From Gymnogyps californianus (lineage: Eukaryota > Chordata > Aves > Accipitriformes > Cathartidae), in the NCBI RefSeq assembly GCF_018139145.2, contig NC_059478.1, positions 29,139,001 through 29,203,000 on the forward strand: a DNA stretch of 64,000 nt, written 5' to 3'. Positions 38,601 to 50,600 of the stretch are shown piece by piece. Positions within the stretch are counted from its first letter, which is position 1. Each line of letters starts with the position of its first letter. A program made the position numbers and the translations under genes. The notes below the pieces were generated by a model. That model was not told where the DNA came from. It did no database searches and worked only from the letters and a program-made list of their open reading frames with translations.

Positions 38601-41600
38601 ATTATCAAATGATACTAAACAAATAGCCAAATCGCATTTTTTTTGTGTGTGTTCATTCTCACTGAAATGGGAGATGGCAGCGAGCGTGCGCCTGGGAGAG
38701 GTGACCGTGTCCGCACGATGCGGCACCCTGGGCTGCGCCGAAATCTCTTGTGTGCAGCCCAGCAGTTCAGGGTGCTGTCGGTACCCCCTGATTCAAACCC
38801 CATTTCCAGCTTCAAAATGTGGAAGAGATCACAGAAATCCCCCCATCGGTTGCCCAGGATCTGGCAGAAGGGAGGAGCTGCTGGCTGGGTGGATGGTGGG
38901 GATGTCCTTGCCAAGCTGGCACGCCACCGCCGGTGACACCTGGGGCAGCTGCACACAGAGACTCGTACTGCATTTGAGGTGCCCTAAAGTATGGCAGGTG
39001 TGCGTGAGGCTTCATCTGTCTGTGGCTTTCTAGCAGGCTAATGCAGAAACATGCTTAAAACCTGCTGTGGTTAAACTGTTGCAAAATGCAGCATTGATTA
39101 TATCCTTTAACTGGCCTCAGGAAGCCTCCTGGCTGCCTCTGCACAGTCCAGTCCCCTGCTTCACTGCCTAGGCTGAGGCTTCAAGTCACGTACCTGGATC
39201 TTAGGGGCATCCATTCTGTGTTAGAAATTCAGACGCTGTTAAGAAAATAAAAAGGCCTGTGGATCTGCGTGTACCATCAAACTGCCAAGGTGTGGCAGCT
39301 TCCTGCTTGAGCAAGCATTCATAATTGAGGATGGCTTTGTTAAAAAGGCAATTAAAATATTTCAAATTGAGTACAAAGTTATGATCAAGTGAAGTATAAC
39401 ACAGATTCCTGAGTTTTGAAACAAACCCTGCTGTCATGGGCTGCTTTGCTGACACGGTCTCAAAGCAGGTGCCCCACGCCAGCAGTCTCTCTGCTTCAGG
39501 TTTTCTTGCTCTGTGGTTACGCAGCCCCAGCTCATCACCAGCCCCAGCTCATCACCAGCCCCATCTGCTTTTTGAAGCTCTTCTGCAATAGCACGTGGAC
39601 TGTTACCACTTTTCTCCCTGAAGTCATTTATCCTTAGTAGAGCAATCTGTTTTCTCTCCTTTCTCTATGGGTTGGCAGAGGTTTGCACTGTGTGAGTCCG
39701 GCTCTGCTGAGTCCCTGTTTGCTGCGAGGCATGATGGAAAATTCTTCATCAGGTTTCTCCTTGGCTTACCTTGCTGGTGGGAGCCTGTTGCTAGCCCATC
39801 TTCCTGGGCTAGCGCAGCTTGGCTGCAGTGCTCTGCCTCATCAGCCATTCTTTACCGGCTCCCTGGTGAAGGGGAAGGTCCCTGTCAAGGTTTGCAGAAG
39901 TCCTCTCCTGTGTTGCCTCTTCTGTGTATTTTGGTTGGGTAACAGACTGTATCTCTATAAAAAGAACTACTATGTCCTCTTTTAAACCTCTTTTTTGGTG
40001 TTTGCTTACGACTGGGTGGCTACGGAAAAGTATTTTGCATTGTCGTGTAGGATAGTACATCAGGGGTAGATGATCTGAGATAGCTGCTGTTGATCTGCCT
40101 GTTTGTTTTCATTATCTGTGTTACCTCTTATCTGAAGCTAAATTGACACCTCCCAGAAGACTGCACACGGGGGTGATGTTCCAACTGGGGCTATTGTGTC
40201 TATTTAAGTCCTGTTCTAGGAACTTGATGTATGAGGACTTGCATTCGATACGATGGTTTTGGATGTGTGTTGAAACTTGCTTTAGGCAAGGCTGTTAAAT
40301 TGCGTTCTGGATAGCCCGTCCTGAGGAGGATGCCTGCCGTGTCATTGAACGATAATGCCAAGATAACATCATAAGCTGAGCAGAGAGATGAGATCATTCG
40401 TCGCTTGATTTCACTGATCCTTTGCTATCCTACTCACTATACACTTTTTCTACAATACATTCCTAGTTATGCATAATATTTCTGTGCTATATGTTATTAT
40501 GTTCTTATTGGTTCAAACCAGCACGTTTAAATATACATATGCACATCTTCTATTTAGATGCAGAAGTACAGCCTGTATTTATACTTCAGCAGTCCTCCCC
40601 TGATGGATTGCTCCTGTCTTCAGCTTATATGCGTTTTGGTGTTTACTCGCTGTTTTGGCTCTTTGTCCCCAGCCTTTCCTCTTGGCTAATTAGGGTTGAT
40701 TTCTGTAATTTTGCTACCTTATTCTTGAAGTACTCAGAAAGGCTGTCCTGTTCTTAGAATTGCCTTCAAGCTGACCTAATTCTTGCCAAAAGACACATTT
40801 TAGCACTCTTGCCATTTTGTAAGTGTTTGGAGTCAGGATTTCACAAATGGCTTAAGTCCTGACAGGGGCACTCCTCCCATTTTCCTCTTGGCTCCCGTTC
40901 CCAACTTTGTCAGTGGCTATAGCGATCGCACAGTCGATGGTGATGGCTTGTTTGCTTTTCATGAGGTGAAGAGTCAGTCAGATCAGTGTCCTCACAGCCA
41001 GCGACTAGAGCCAGTGCAAGGGACATGGCAGGACCCATGGTTCAGAGGCAGCGCTGTTCTAGACCAGCTGGAGTCAGCTGCACCCTAATCCCCAAATTCC
41101 CTGAAATGGCACCAGGAGGTAAGCAGGGGCTGCGTGTACTTAGCTCGGCTACGCTGAGTCTGGGGGCTCAGTAGGCAGTTCAGGGCCTAAAGTGTGCTGT
41201 TACTTAGTGCCATCTGAAGTCACCTATATGCCTATACTCTTCATTGAGTGCCTGCCTGTCCAGTAATCCATGCCAAGCCCTTCATGTAAGGGACTTGCAT
41301 GGACTTGTCCGAGTGATGCAGTGCTTTGGGGGTTATAGGATGGTAGATTTGGGCCGAGCTCCTGTCTCAGGAGGCAGAAGCATGGGTGAGCCTAAGCTTT
41401 TTTTTGTCTGCTGTACCCTGAGGTGAGTCAAAGCCTCCGAGTGAGTGGTTTGGGTGGCGGTGCATGGGGGATGGTGTCTGGGACAAATCACACGTGTCTG
41501 AGATCATGGGATGAGCGGGGCAGGTTGTGAGCAAGCCTGTTTGCTGCACTGAATACAGGACCTGGCATAGCAAGAGTCCAGGCTGCCTGCAGACTTTGTG

Positions 41601-44600
41601 TTATCCAGGATGATCAATACCAGAATTTTTAGCTGTTATCCCTTTGATTTATACTATAAACAAGTTGCACTGATTGATGTTTACCCTTTCCAGAAAGTAA
41701 GTATGTGTCTGAAGGAAGTGTGAACAATTCTCCTATTTCTGTGTGGACTGTTAGCATTCTGTCAGCTTTTCCATCGTAGCTCCAGAGTGCTTCCCCCATC
41801 TCTTGTGCTTGAACGCAGCCTCCGAAAAACATGTTAACTGGATTCATTTGTTTGGGGTGTTCTTTTTTATTTTTGCTTCCTGCTAGCCAGCAGTTCCACA
41901 GCAGTCAGTGAATGGGACGCAGTAGGTTCACTCTGTACCTTTCAGCAGAGGAGACAGTCTGAGAGATTTATTTGTTTTCAGCCTCTTCTGCTACAGGACC
42001 ATTTTCTTCTTACCAAAACTTCAGGTTTTTATTTGTTGTTAAATCTGCTCCTCATTTCTCCAGCAACCGTCTTTCTTGAACCATAAGTGCTGTGTTTAAC
42101 ATAGCCATAGCACTATAATAACTGTCTGTGCTTGCCAGGCGTAAGAAGGGGTTTCTGCAAAGATAACCACTTGGCGTGAGTAAGAGAGAACATGCACCAG
42201 TAATGCAGATGTTGTGGTTTGCTTATGGGGTAGGATGATCCGCATACATGTGCTGTTCTTCTGGCACCAGCTGCAGAAATGACTGCTGGCCCCTTCTGCT
42301 AGATTTTCTCCTTACCCAGCTGCTTTGCTTTGTAGTCCTTGGGCTGTACGAGTCTCAGGAGGCTGCAGTTTGTGCCTGAGTATCCTTAATTTAATGTTTA
42401 GGGGCAACTGTTCTTTCCTGGCTTTGCTCACTGCAGCAACTTGACAGAAAAGCATGAAATTTTGTAAATTGTTTATGGATCTTTTCCCTCCCTATATTAA
42501 AAAACCCTATTAAAATAAACATGCTAGGAGCTGTAATAAGAGGACTTTGTTACCTCTCAGAAGTTGTGACCTGATGCTGTAAGTGGAGCTGTCAGTGAGG
42601 CTGTCTGGAGAGATGGAGTCAGTTCTCTGGTGAGCGATTTGATGGTCTGGGATGTGTTGGTGTATGTGTTATCCACTTTCCTGAATAAATTCGCACTCCT
42701 GTTTGATGGGATCACTGGAGAAAGGAACAAGGACAGCTAAAACTGACATGAAGCTGGTGAACAAGAATTCAGTTAGTGGAACCGTACCCAAGGATATGGC
42801 CCTTGAGTCAGAGAAACCTGTGCAGCCTGGAAATGTAAAAACTGTCTGGTTGTGTCAGGAGATTGTGCTTCCAGGGATTAATTACTGCTTTTTAATTACT
42901 GCTTTTCCCCTACAACTCCTCCTTGCTAATCTTTTGTATTTAGGTTTGCATTGATGGTTAATCAAATTTCAGAGCAGGTGACTCTATAGAGCAGCAGGTG
43001 ATTTCCATCTGCCAGGTAAGGCTGGGTTTGCACTGGCCAAGCTGAAAAGGGCACCATCAGCTATTTATCTTGGCAGTAGGTAGCCGTTTTGGTTTTGTGT
43101 GACAGCACAGGTAGGAAGCTTGAAAATGAAGTCCCTTTCTCTAATAGCCCTTGTCACTGTCTGGGAAAGCAGCAGGCAGGATGCATCTAGTTTGTACCTC
43201 GTCTCTCTCTGCCCCAGCCCTGTTTTCGGTAGCAAAGCTGAGCTCAGGGGACAGGTGGTATTTTAAGAGTTGGCAGCCAGGACTCACTTTCTTTCATGGT
43301 TGCTTATCTTTTCCAACTCTTCAGATACATTTATTTCTCAGTAATTTCAGTGGAATAATTGTGAAAAATGCAAAGGACAATTTTACAGTTTTAGTAATAG
43401 CTTAAGTGAGGCTACGCCATCACTGCAGAACCATTGTGGCTTTCACCAAAAAACACCTCCCTCTGAAATGATACATGACTCAAACCGGGTGTTGCTTCTT
43501 AATTGGTGGTAGCAGCTGGAGAAACGCCGTGCAGATGCTGCACGTTCCTCTCCTCTGTTGCAGACTGTTTCCTTAGTCTGTTGTTATATTAATTACTGAC
43601 CATATCTACAGAGCCCAATTCCTACAACGCCAGAATTCTTATTAATCTTCCCTTAAGAGCGCCCTGGTGGGAAGCGTGTATGAACCTGAACACATCCCAG
43701 GTGCAGGGGAGCCCTTGCTGGGTTTTGGAGCGTTGCTCTCCTCCTGGCTATGGACCAGTAAGGTGCTAATGCACACGTTTATTTCTGCATGAAAATTCTC
43801 TATTTAATATTTAAACGATAATTGTGATACTAATAGAACTTTAAAGGAAAAACTGAGATGTGAAACTGTGTATGTTGTGGGTTTGGTTTTTTTGTCCTTC
43901 GGTGCTGTCAAACTTAACAAGGAATATATCAAACAAAGGAAAGTAAAAGTAAAGTGGTTTTGTTTAAAATGGTCATGAACAGTTAAAGTAAGCGCTCTCC
44001 AGCAAGCAGTGGTAGCAGAACAATCCCTTAATAAATCTTAAAAATGAAGTATACATTTATTGGCTTTAAAGTTCCAGATTAATCAAATATACATTCAAAA
44101 TTTGAATTGTGTGATTCGTCTCCTTAGGGCGGAATGTGGGAATCTGAGAAATGAAAGGACTCGGAAACGTTTTGTAAAGGTGAGCGTGTGTTTGGTAGAG
44201 AGGTGCGATGAATCCGTTTCGAAACATATTATTATTTGTTGGGAGAGAACTACTTGGATCTTCACGCTTCTCACAGCAGTCTTTGGCATGCTTGAAAATT
44301 TGGTAAAGGATCAGTTACAGTTTTGCTTAATACAGTGTTAATTTAATGTTTAATCTCTTTTCTGACTATATTACTGTTAAGTGAATGGGGTCTGCTAGAC
44401 AAACCCATGCTTTAGATTCCAGCTTGTGCCAGAACGGCTCCTCTTGTGCGCCCATGTGTGTGTGATCGGGTTGTCTGTCCCAGGCATCCCCTCCAAATGG
44501 GAGAGGTGAGAGGAGGGCATTTTTCTTTCAAAACAACTTTTTAGCCTAAGTGTTCAGCTATTGCAGTTATTTATACTGACTGGCTACCTGGAAGCAGGAA

Positions 44601-47600
44601 TATAAAACATTGGGTAACGATTTCATTACATGATGTTTTATAGCAACTGGTATTCAGCTTTATAAATGAACTGTTCTCTTCTGTATGGCAGGAAAAGGTT
44701 TTTATAGTTGGCAGGCTGCTTGTAATATTCTAAGTATTATTAAAGTAGCTGTAGTTGTCGTATAATGCACATTATAATGGCGAGTGGTTTTACATTAATA
44801 TGTCTTGGGGGAGGATATTATTTCAGAATGTATATTCACACATGGATGGAGTTTGAGTCTTTTCACCCAGATCAGAATGGCATTCACAGAAAAGGCCCCT
44901 GGACCATCATCCCAGCGAGTTTCTTATGAGTAATAAAGTAGCAAGAAGAGAAAATTTTATAACATTCAGCAGAGATTTTGCAAAAAACCCCCAAAAGCAT
45001 TTTTTTTTTTCTCTCTCACCTCCTGACTGTACATCTATAAACTGAAGTTGTTCTTGCCTAGATTAGTTATTTAGGCTTCCTGCTAAGCATCTCACCTTAG
45101 AGATGAGAAAACTGGGAAGCAGCAAGGCGGAAAGATTTGTATAGTGACGATGAGCGTTGTAACAGGCAGCGATGTTGCGAGGCTGTTAGAGCTGCAGAAA
45201 GGCCAGGCCACTTTTCAGATCAGTGTTTGAGGGCTGGTGAGCAGTAAAGTGTCTGTGGCCCTGCTGCAGCTGTATGTGAACCAGTGCAGCTGCTTTCAGA
45301 CAACACATTTCAAGAAAGACATTTGCATATCGAAGGGATTTCAAAAAAGAGCTGTGGGAACGGTTGAGGAAATTCAAATTGAACTGTTATATTTGCATTA
45401 ATTAATTAGGCAGCAACCGCAAGGAGCATAAGCGCTATACCTACTGGTATTTAAAAAAATGTAAAAAAGACTTAGGATAAACATAGCTAGGAAGACGTTT
45501 GTCTCCTTTGTCGGACTGAATTAATAGATACGCTGTTGATCTGGTGTTAAAATGCAAATAAATATCCGAGGGTGAGGCACACTGAGAGCATTGGATTAGA
45601 TGAGGAAGAAAATTTAAGAGATGGAAACCAAGCAAAGCAGTCAATAGTGGAAAGCAGGTGGCTGTAGACAGGATCTCAGGGACAGCAGTGAAGCTTTAAC
45701 CTCTGGAACTATTAGATGTTATGAATTATCCATCTTGCCTTTGACCTTCCTGAAAGGATAATTTGTGCATGTTGGTGCAATTATTAAAAACAACAAACAA
45801 ACAAAAGCCCTGATAACATACTGCTGATATATGGCGTAGAGGGATCTTAAAATAATCTTTATCCAGGGATTAAGAGTTTCTGATCTACCACTGACCTGTT
45901 TTAAGAGTATTACAAATTCATTGCACTTGCAAAAACAAGATGAAAATGCTGTAAAAGAAGAGAAAAGCAGATTTACAGCAGCATAAGTAACCAAGGTAAG
46001 TTGCATTGATGAGAAAACTTCAAACTAAAAATTGTGCTTGAGGAAACCTCCTTTTTCTAGGCGAGAACCCAAAGCGTGCTTGGGAATCTGCATGCAGAAA
46101 CACAGTGTCTGGGCTTTTTAAGCCATGTGTGAAAATGTTTATTTTCATTAGAAGTGAAAAATGGAGACCTCCAGATGCCCTCTATGATTCCCCACCCCCC
46201 CCAAGGAGGAGGAGCCAGGGTGAGATGGAGACACAAACCCTGCTGTAGTCCTCGAGTCTAAATTAATGCTGTTATTTAAGGGCCGAATAAACATTAGGAA
46301 CGAATGATTTCTGTGCACAGAAAGCCAGGGAGACTTGTGCTGACACCACTTACACAACTTTTTTCTTGTTCACAAAGTATCTCCAGGACTGTGGCCATCT
46401 GAGATGTTTCACCATTACTAAATTCATATGGGAAAAAAATAGTTAAAGCAAATTAAGTGCCAGAAAGTGATTTTTATTTCATTGCCTGACACTAATATGT
46501 GGTTTTGATTATTTGTTTTGGCCTTTTTTTTTAGGTTTTTTACAGGGAAGTTTGAAATGCCTGACATCTTTATCAAATGATAAATAACACGGACTTTGGC
46601 TAGAAGTTCGGTATTTTGTAATTTTGTCTGCAAAAACATTTTCCATGGTAGATAAGGGAAAAGTGAGACACCAGAGCAATAAATTCATGCTCGTCTTTGG
46701 AGTAAAATAACAATTACTTGGGTAATACATTTGTAGCTAGAGGTCCCCTGACATTTATATATACATAAAAAAAGATTGTAAGTTGACCGAAGTCTCGAAT
46801 CCTCACGTCGTTACCCTTGAATATCTATGCTGGAGTGAGCGGGACCTTGCCTTAGCGTGGGTTGATAAAAGTAGCCGTTATGAACTGTGAAAGATTTGCA
46901 AAGGGGTGATAAACCCGCACAGGCAGGGCTGCACTCTGTCCTTCCAGGTGGCTTGAAATTATTGTCGGATGAGCTTAACTTCCAAAAATGCTTCAGAGAT
47001 TTGGTAGTGGAGAAACCAGAGGATGCAGCTGCCGGTGTGGTGATGCGGCGGCGGTAGCTGCTGCGTGCGGGGCCAGCCTGGGTGCGTGCCAGCGGGGCTA
47101 CCGGGGGCTGAAGGAGCCCAGCTCGACTGATGGGCGGTGGTCAGGGTCTGGTTGAGGGAGCGCTTCATGCAGTCTACGCCATCTCTTCCTTCGACCCCTC
47201 TGGGGATACCGAAATGTCACTTCAACAAACGAAGTCAGAGAAATCTGGGCTCTCATGTTCTCATGAATAAATAGTTTAAAATATTTTTAGAATCATGCAG
47301 GTATAAACACACCTTTTCTTTTTATCTGTTGGAGGGGAGAGGACTGGTTTGAAAAGGTCGTTGTCGGTGTACCCTATAATTTGACTCTCTGCAATGTGTG
47401 CGGCTGTGTTCTTCCATTTCACTGGTATGTTTGTATCCAGTGGACTACTAGCTCAGTTTGGGCAGGCTTTTAATAGTAATCGGGAGGCGAGATTGAAGTG
47501 CCACCAGACAGCGTGTTAAGGAAGTGCACCGGATCACGGGTATTGAGTGGTCACTTTTTTATTTGCAGTAGTACAATTTATGCATTTTTCACAACAGCTT

Positions 47601-50600
47601 GGGAGCCACACCAACCCCATTTTTTTTTATATTCACAAGCATGAAGACATCATGGTGAAAGACAGCACCATTTTCATCCGGAGTTACTCATCTGACAAGA
47701 GATTCTTGTCTAGTATGTGAAATTATAGAAGCCCACGGCTGACAACTATAAATTCCTGCCTTAATTGGTTACGTCAGACGTAGCACAGGGTGCTGGCTCT
47801 GCAGGGAGGGAACCTGAGACAGGACGTCAAAAGGAGGAGTGTTTCCACACCGTGCTGGCAGTGAGGAAAGCATTTGTGTATTGGGCATGGGAAGGGGGCC
47901 CGGGGGGTCCATCAGGCCCCTCATCCTCAGGTCTCTGCGGGAAAGACGACACCCACAGGAGAGGGGCACTGCAGTAATGCACAAATGGGTTCCCCAAGTA
48001 CATGGTCCCGCGGTGGTCGCTCACAGCAAGCGTCTGTAAAAGACTAGAACAAGGGCGTGAGGTTTTGTTCTTGTTTGGCCTGTTACAGGCTTAAAAGTTA
48101 ATTTACTGTCCAGAACTTAACCAAAGCAGTTGTCAGTTGGATAGCATGACTGATTTCTCATTTCAGAGTTGTCCAAATGTGATAGTTTTAACTCACAACA
48201 GATTCTTACTTAAGTTTCCTTTTGCTGTAAAATTTCTGCTGAGATGATCAGTTTGCTGTTCTTCAGCTATAAGCATTCACTATCAGTTGTCACGGCTACT
48301 TTCAGACATTTCTTGGGTCTTTTTTCCTCCTCCTGTTTTTGCCTTTCCTTGTATTTCTGCGTTATCACTTGCAGTCATGGTTTTGCCAAGGGGAGCTGTA
48401 TTAAATACAGTAGCCTCCCCTCCTTCTGCCCTTAATTAGCACCAAGCTGTGCCGTGCATGCGGTTAGTTATACTGCTCCTCTTTTTTTCTAAGACGGGAA
48501 GGAGGGTGCATCTCTCTCCAAACGCTAAGTGTTCTGTATGTCTTTGTAACAAATAAAGGAGCTAGCAGTAATGTCTTCTGCTATTGATTTAATAATTGGT
48601 CCAAAGAAGTATAGCAAAGCCTTGGGGGAAAAAAAAAAAGTTACTGATAGTTTGTGGTGTTAAGTTCTTGAAACGTAAAACCAGGACTGGGCTCTGCCTT
48701 GAGCTGATGTGTTCAGTGCAGAGGGTCTGCAGCATTTGGGAGGGGAAAAAATGCTTTATTTTGCTGGCACCAAAGGTTGCAGAGCCACTTCGTGAATACT
48801 GTTCTATCTGACAGGTCATCTCTAGCTTCAGCTGGTGCTTTTCCCTATCCAAACGGTGATTAGAGAATACTTTAGATAATTTAAACCATTAAAAGGCAGC
48901 TGATCGAGAAGAAATCTGTGATTCTGTGAAATACGGTTTAGAGTAGTCAGGAAATTAATCAAACTTACAGAACCACTGGCATTTTGTCTTTTGAACCTTC
49001 TCATAATTCCTCTGAGTTCTGCTAGGAAATCAGAGGGGGAAATCCTAGTGTCACTAAATTAGGAGAAGACTGTGAATTCTACCCCACAGCTGAATTGCAA
49101 GTGGTAGGCACTGTGTTAAAAGAAGCATTGCCAGGCAGACTCGTATTTTTGATTAGCATTTCTCATAAGCAAGGACTTCTGCTGCTGGGCACCCCCAGCA
49201 CCAGCCGGCGAGAGGCCGCGCGCTCCTCGGGCTGCTTTCTCCCGGCCTTCCAGGAGTCCTGTCTGTCTTTCCACTTGCCATGCTTCCTAGCAGTGAAAGA
49301 AGAATCGCTTTATCAGGTTTTACAAGCGCAGTATTACATGCGTTAAACCCCGTACTGGACTTTGCCAGGTGTTGGTGTCAGTTGAACGCTGAACGCCGCA
49401 CTAGACCATCGCCGGAGCAGGCCAAAAGGCAAAGAGCGAACAGGAGAGGGGAACGCGGCTGCGTTCCTTCCTGCTGCTAGAAATGCCTGGAGATGCCCAC
49501 AGCGCTCCGTGCTCTGTGAGGACATGCACGTTTCAGAAGGTGGTTGCTCTGTCAGAGACAGTGAAAGCCCCCAACTTCCCCGTGTCAGTGACGAGCGAGC
49601 GGGAGCTTGGCGATGGGAACTTTGTCGGAGGCGAGGTGTGCTGCAGCAGCGCTGCCGGCGGTGAAGCTGCACACACTCCCGCAGTCTGCTTGTTCTGCAG
49701 CAATGTCCCCTGAAACATCAACTTTTGCATTTTTCAAACAGATGAATCGATGCTATTGTGTCTCTGATGCACTAGGTTTATTTTCAGAACACATCTATAA
49801 GTTGAATTTTTTTCTGCTGTTTAAGAAGTACCATTAAAATAGGCCTATTGCAAGAAATCGTCTCCCTATTAACAGTAGATTTATGGCTACTGGCCAATAC
49901 TGTCCTAATAGTATCTCCTGTTCAAAATTGGTATTTACGTCCAAAAAAGCACTTTAAAAGCAAGTAAAATAAGTACCATGTTAATATAATGTTAGTGAAA
50001 ATATCTGATCTGAAGTTCATTAATATTCAAAAGAAGCTTCTGAGAATGTGGCAGAGGAAGGACTGCATAATACCTACACGTTGCCTGTTTTTTTGTTTGG
50101 GAAATATGTACTTTAAACATACAGCAGTTGAAGTCCAGCTTGGGAGAACTTGTAAAATCATACTAATGTATGAGAACAAATGTAAAGCTTGGATTACTTA
50201 AGCTATTCTTCAGGTGACATTTTTTAAACACACAAGAATTAAATTTACAGTTCTGGATTGGAGCTTGTGTGGCCCAGAACAGTTCACATAAATTTTAGTT
50301 GTTACAGAACCAATAAAGCCTTCCTCTCTAAAACTCTTAAGAATAGGCACTGTCCTCATCTTTGCAAATAATTCTTCCTAAATGTAAAAAAAATGTACTT
50401 TTTGGTGCAAATACTGGGGACTCTTCCTCAGCCGTTACGTTGTTCAATTCAGTATCTTAGCAGTTCACCAGATGCTTGTAAGGTTTATTTGCCCGCTGTC
50501 ATGTGGAGCTTGTTGTACGTGTATTTCATGTATGAATGATCCGTGGAGATAAAAAGCTTTTGCAGAGGACAACCACGAGCAGCTCCTTGCTCAAGATACT

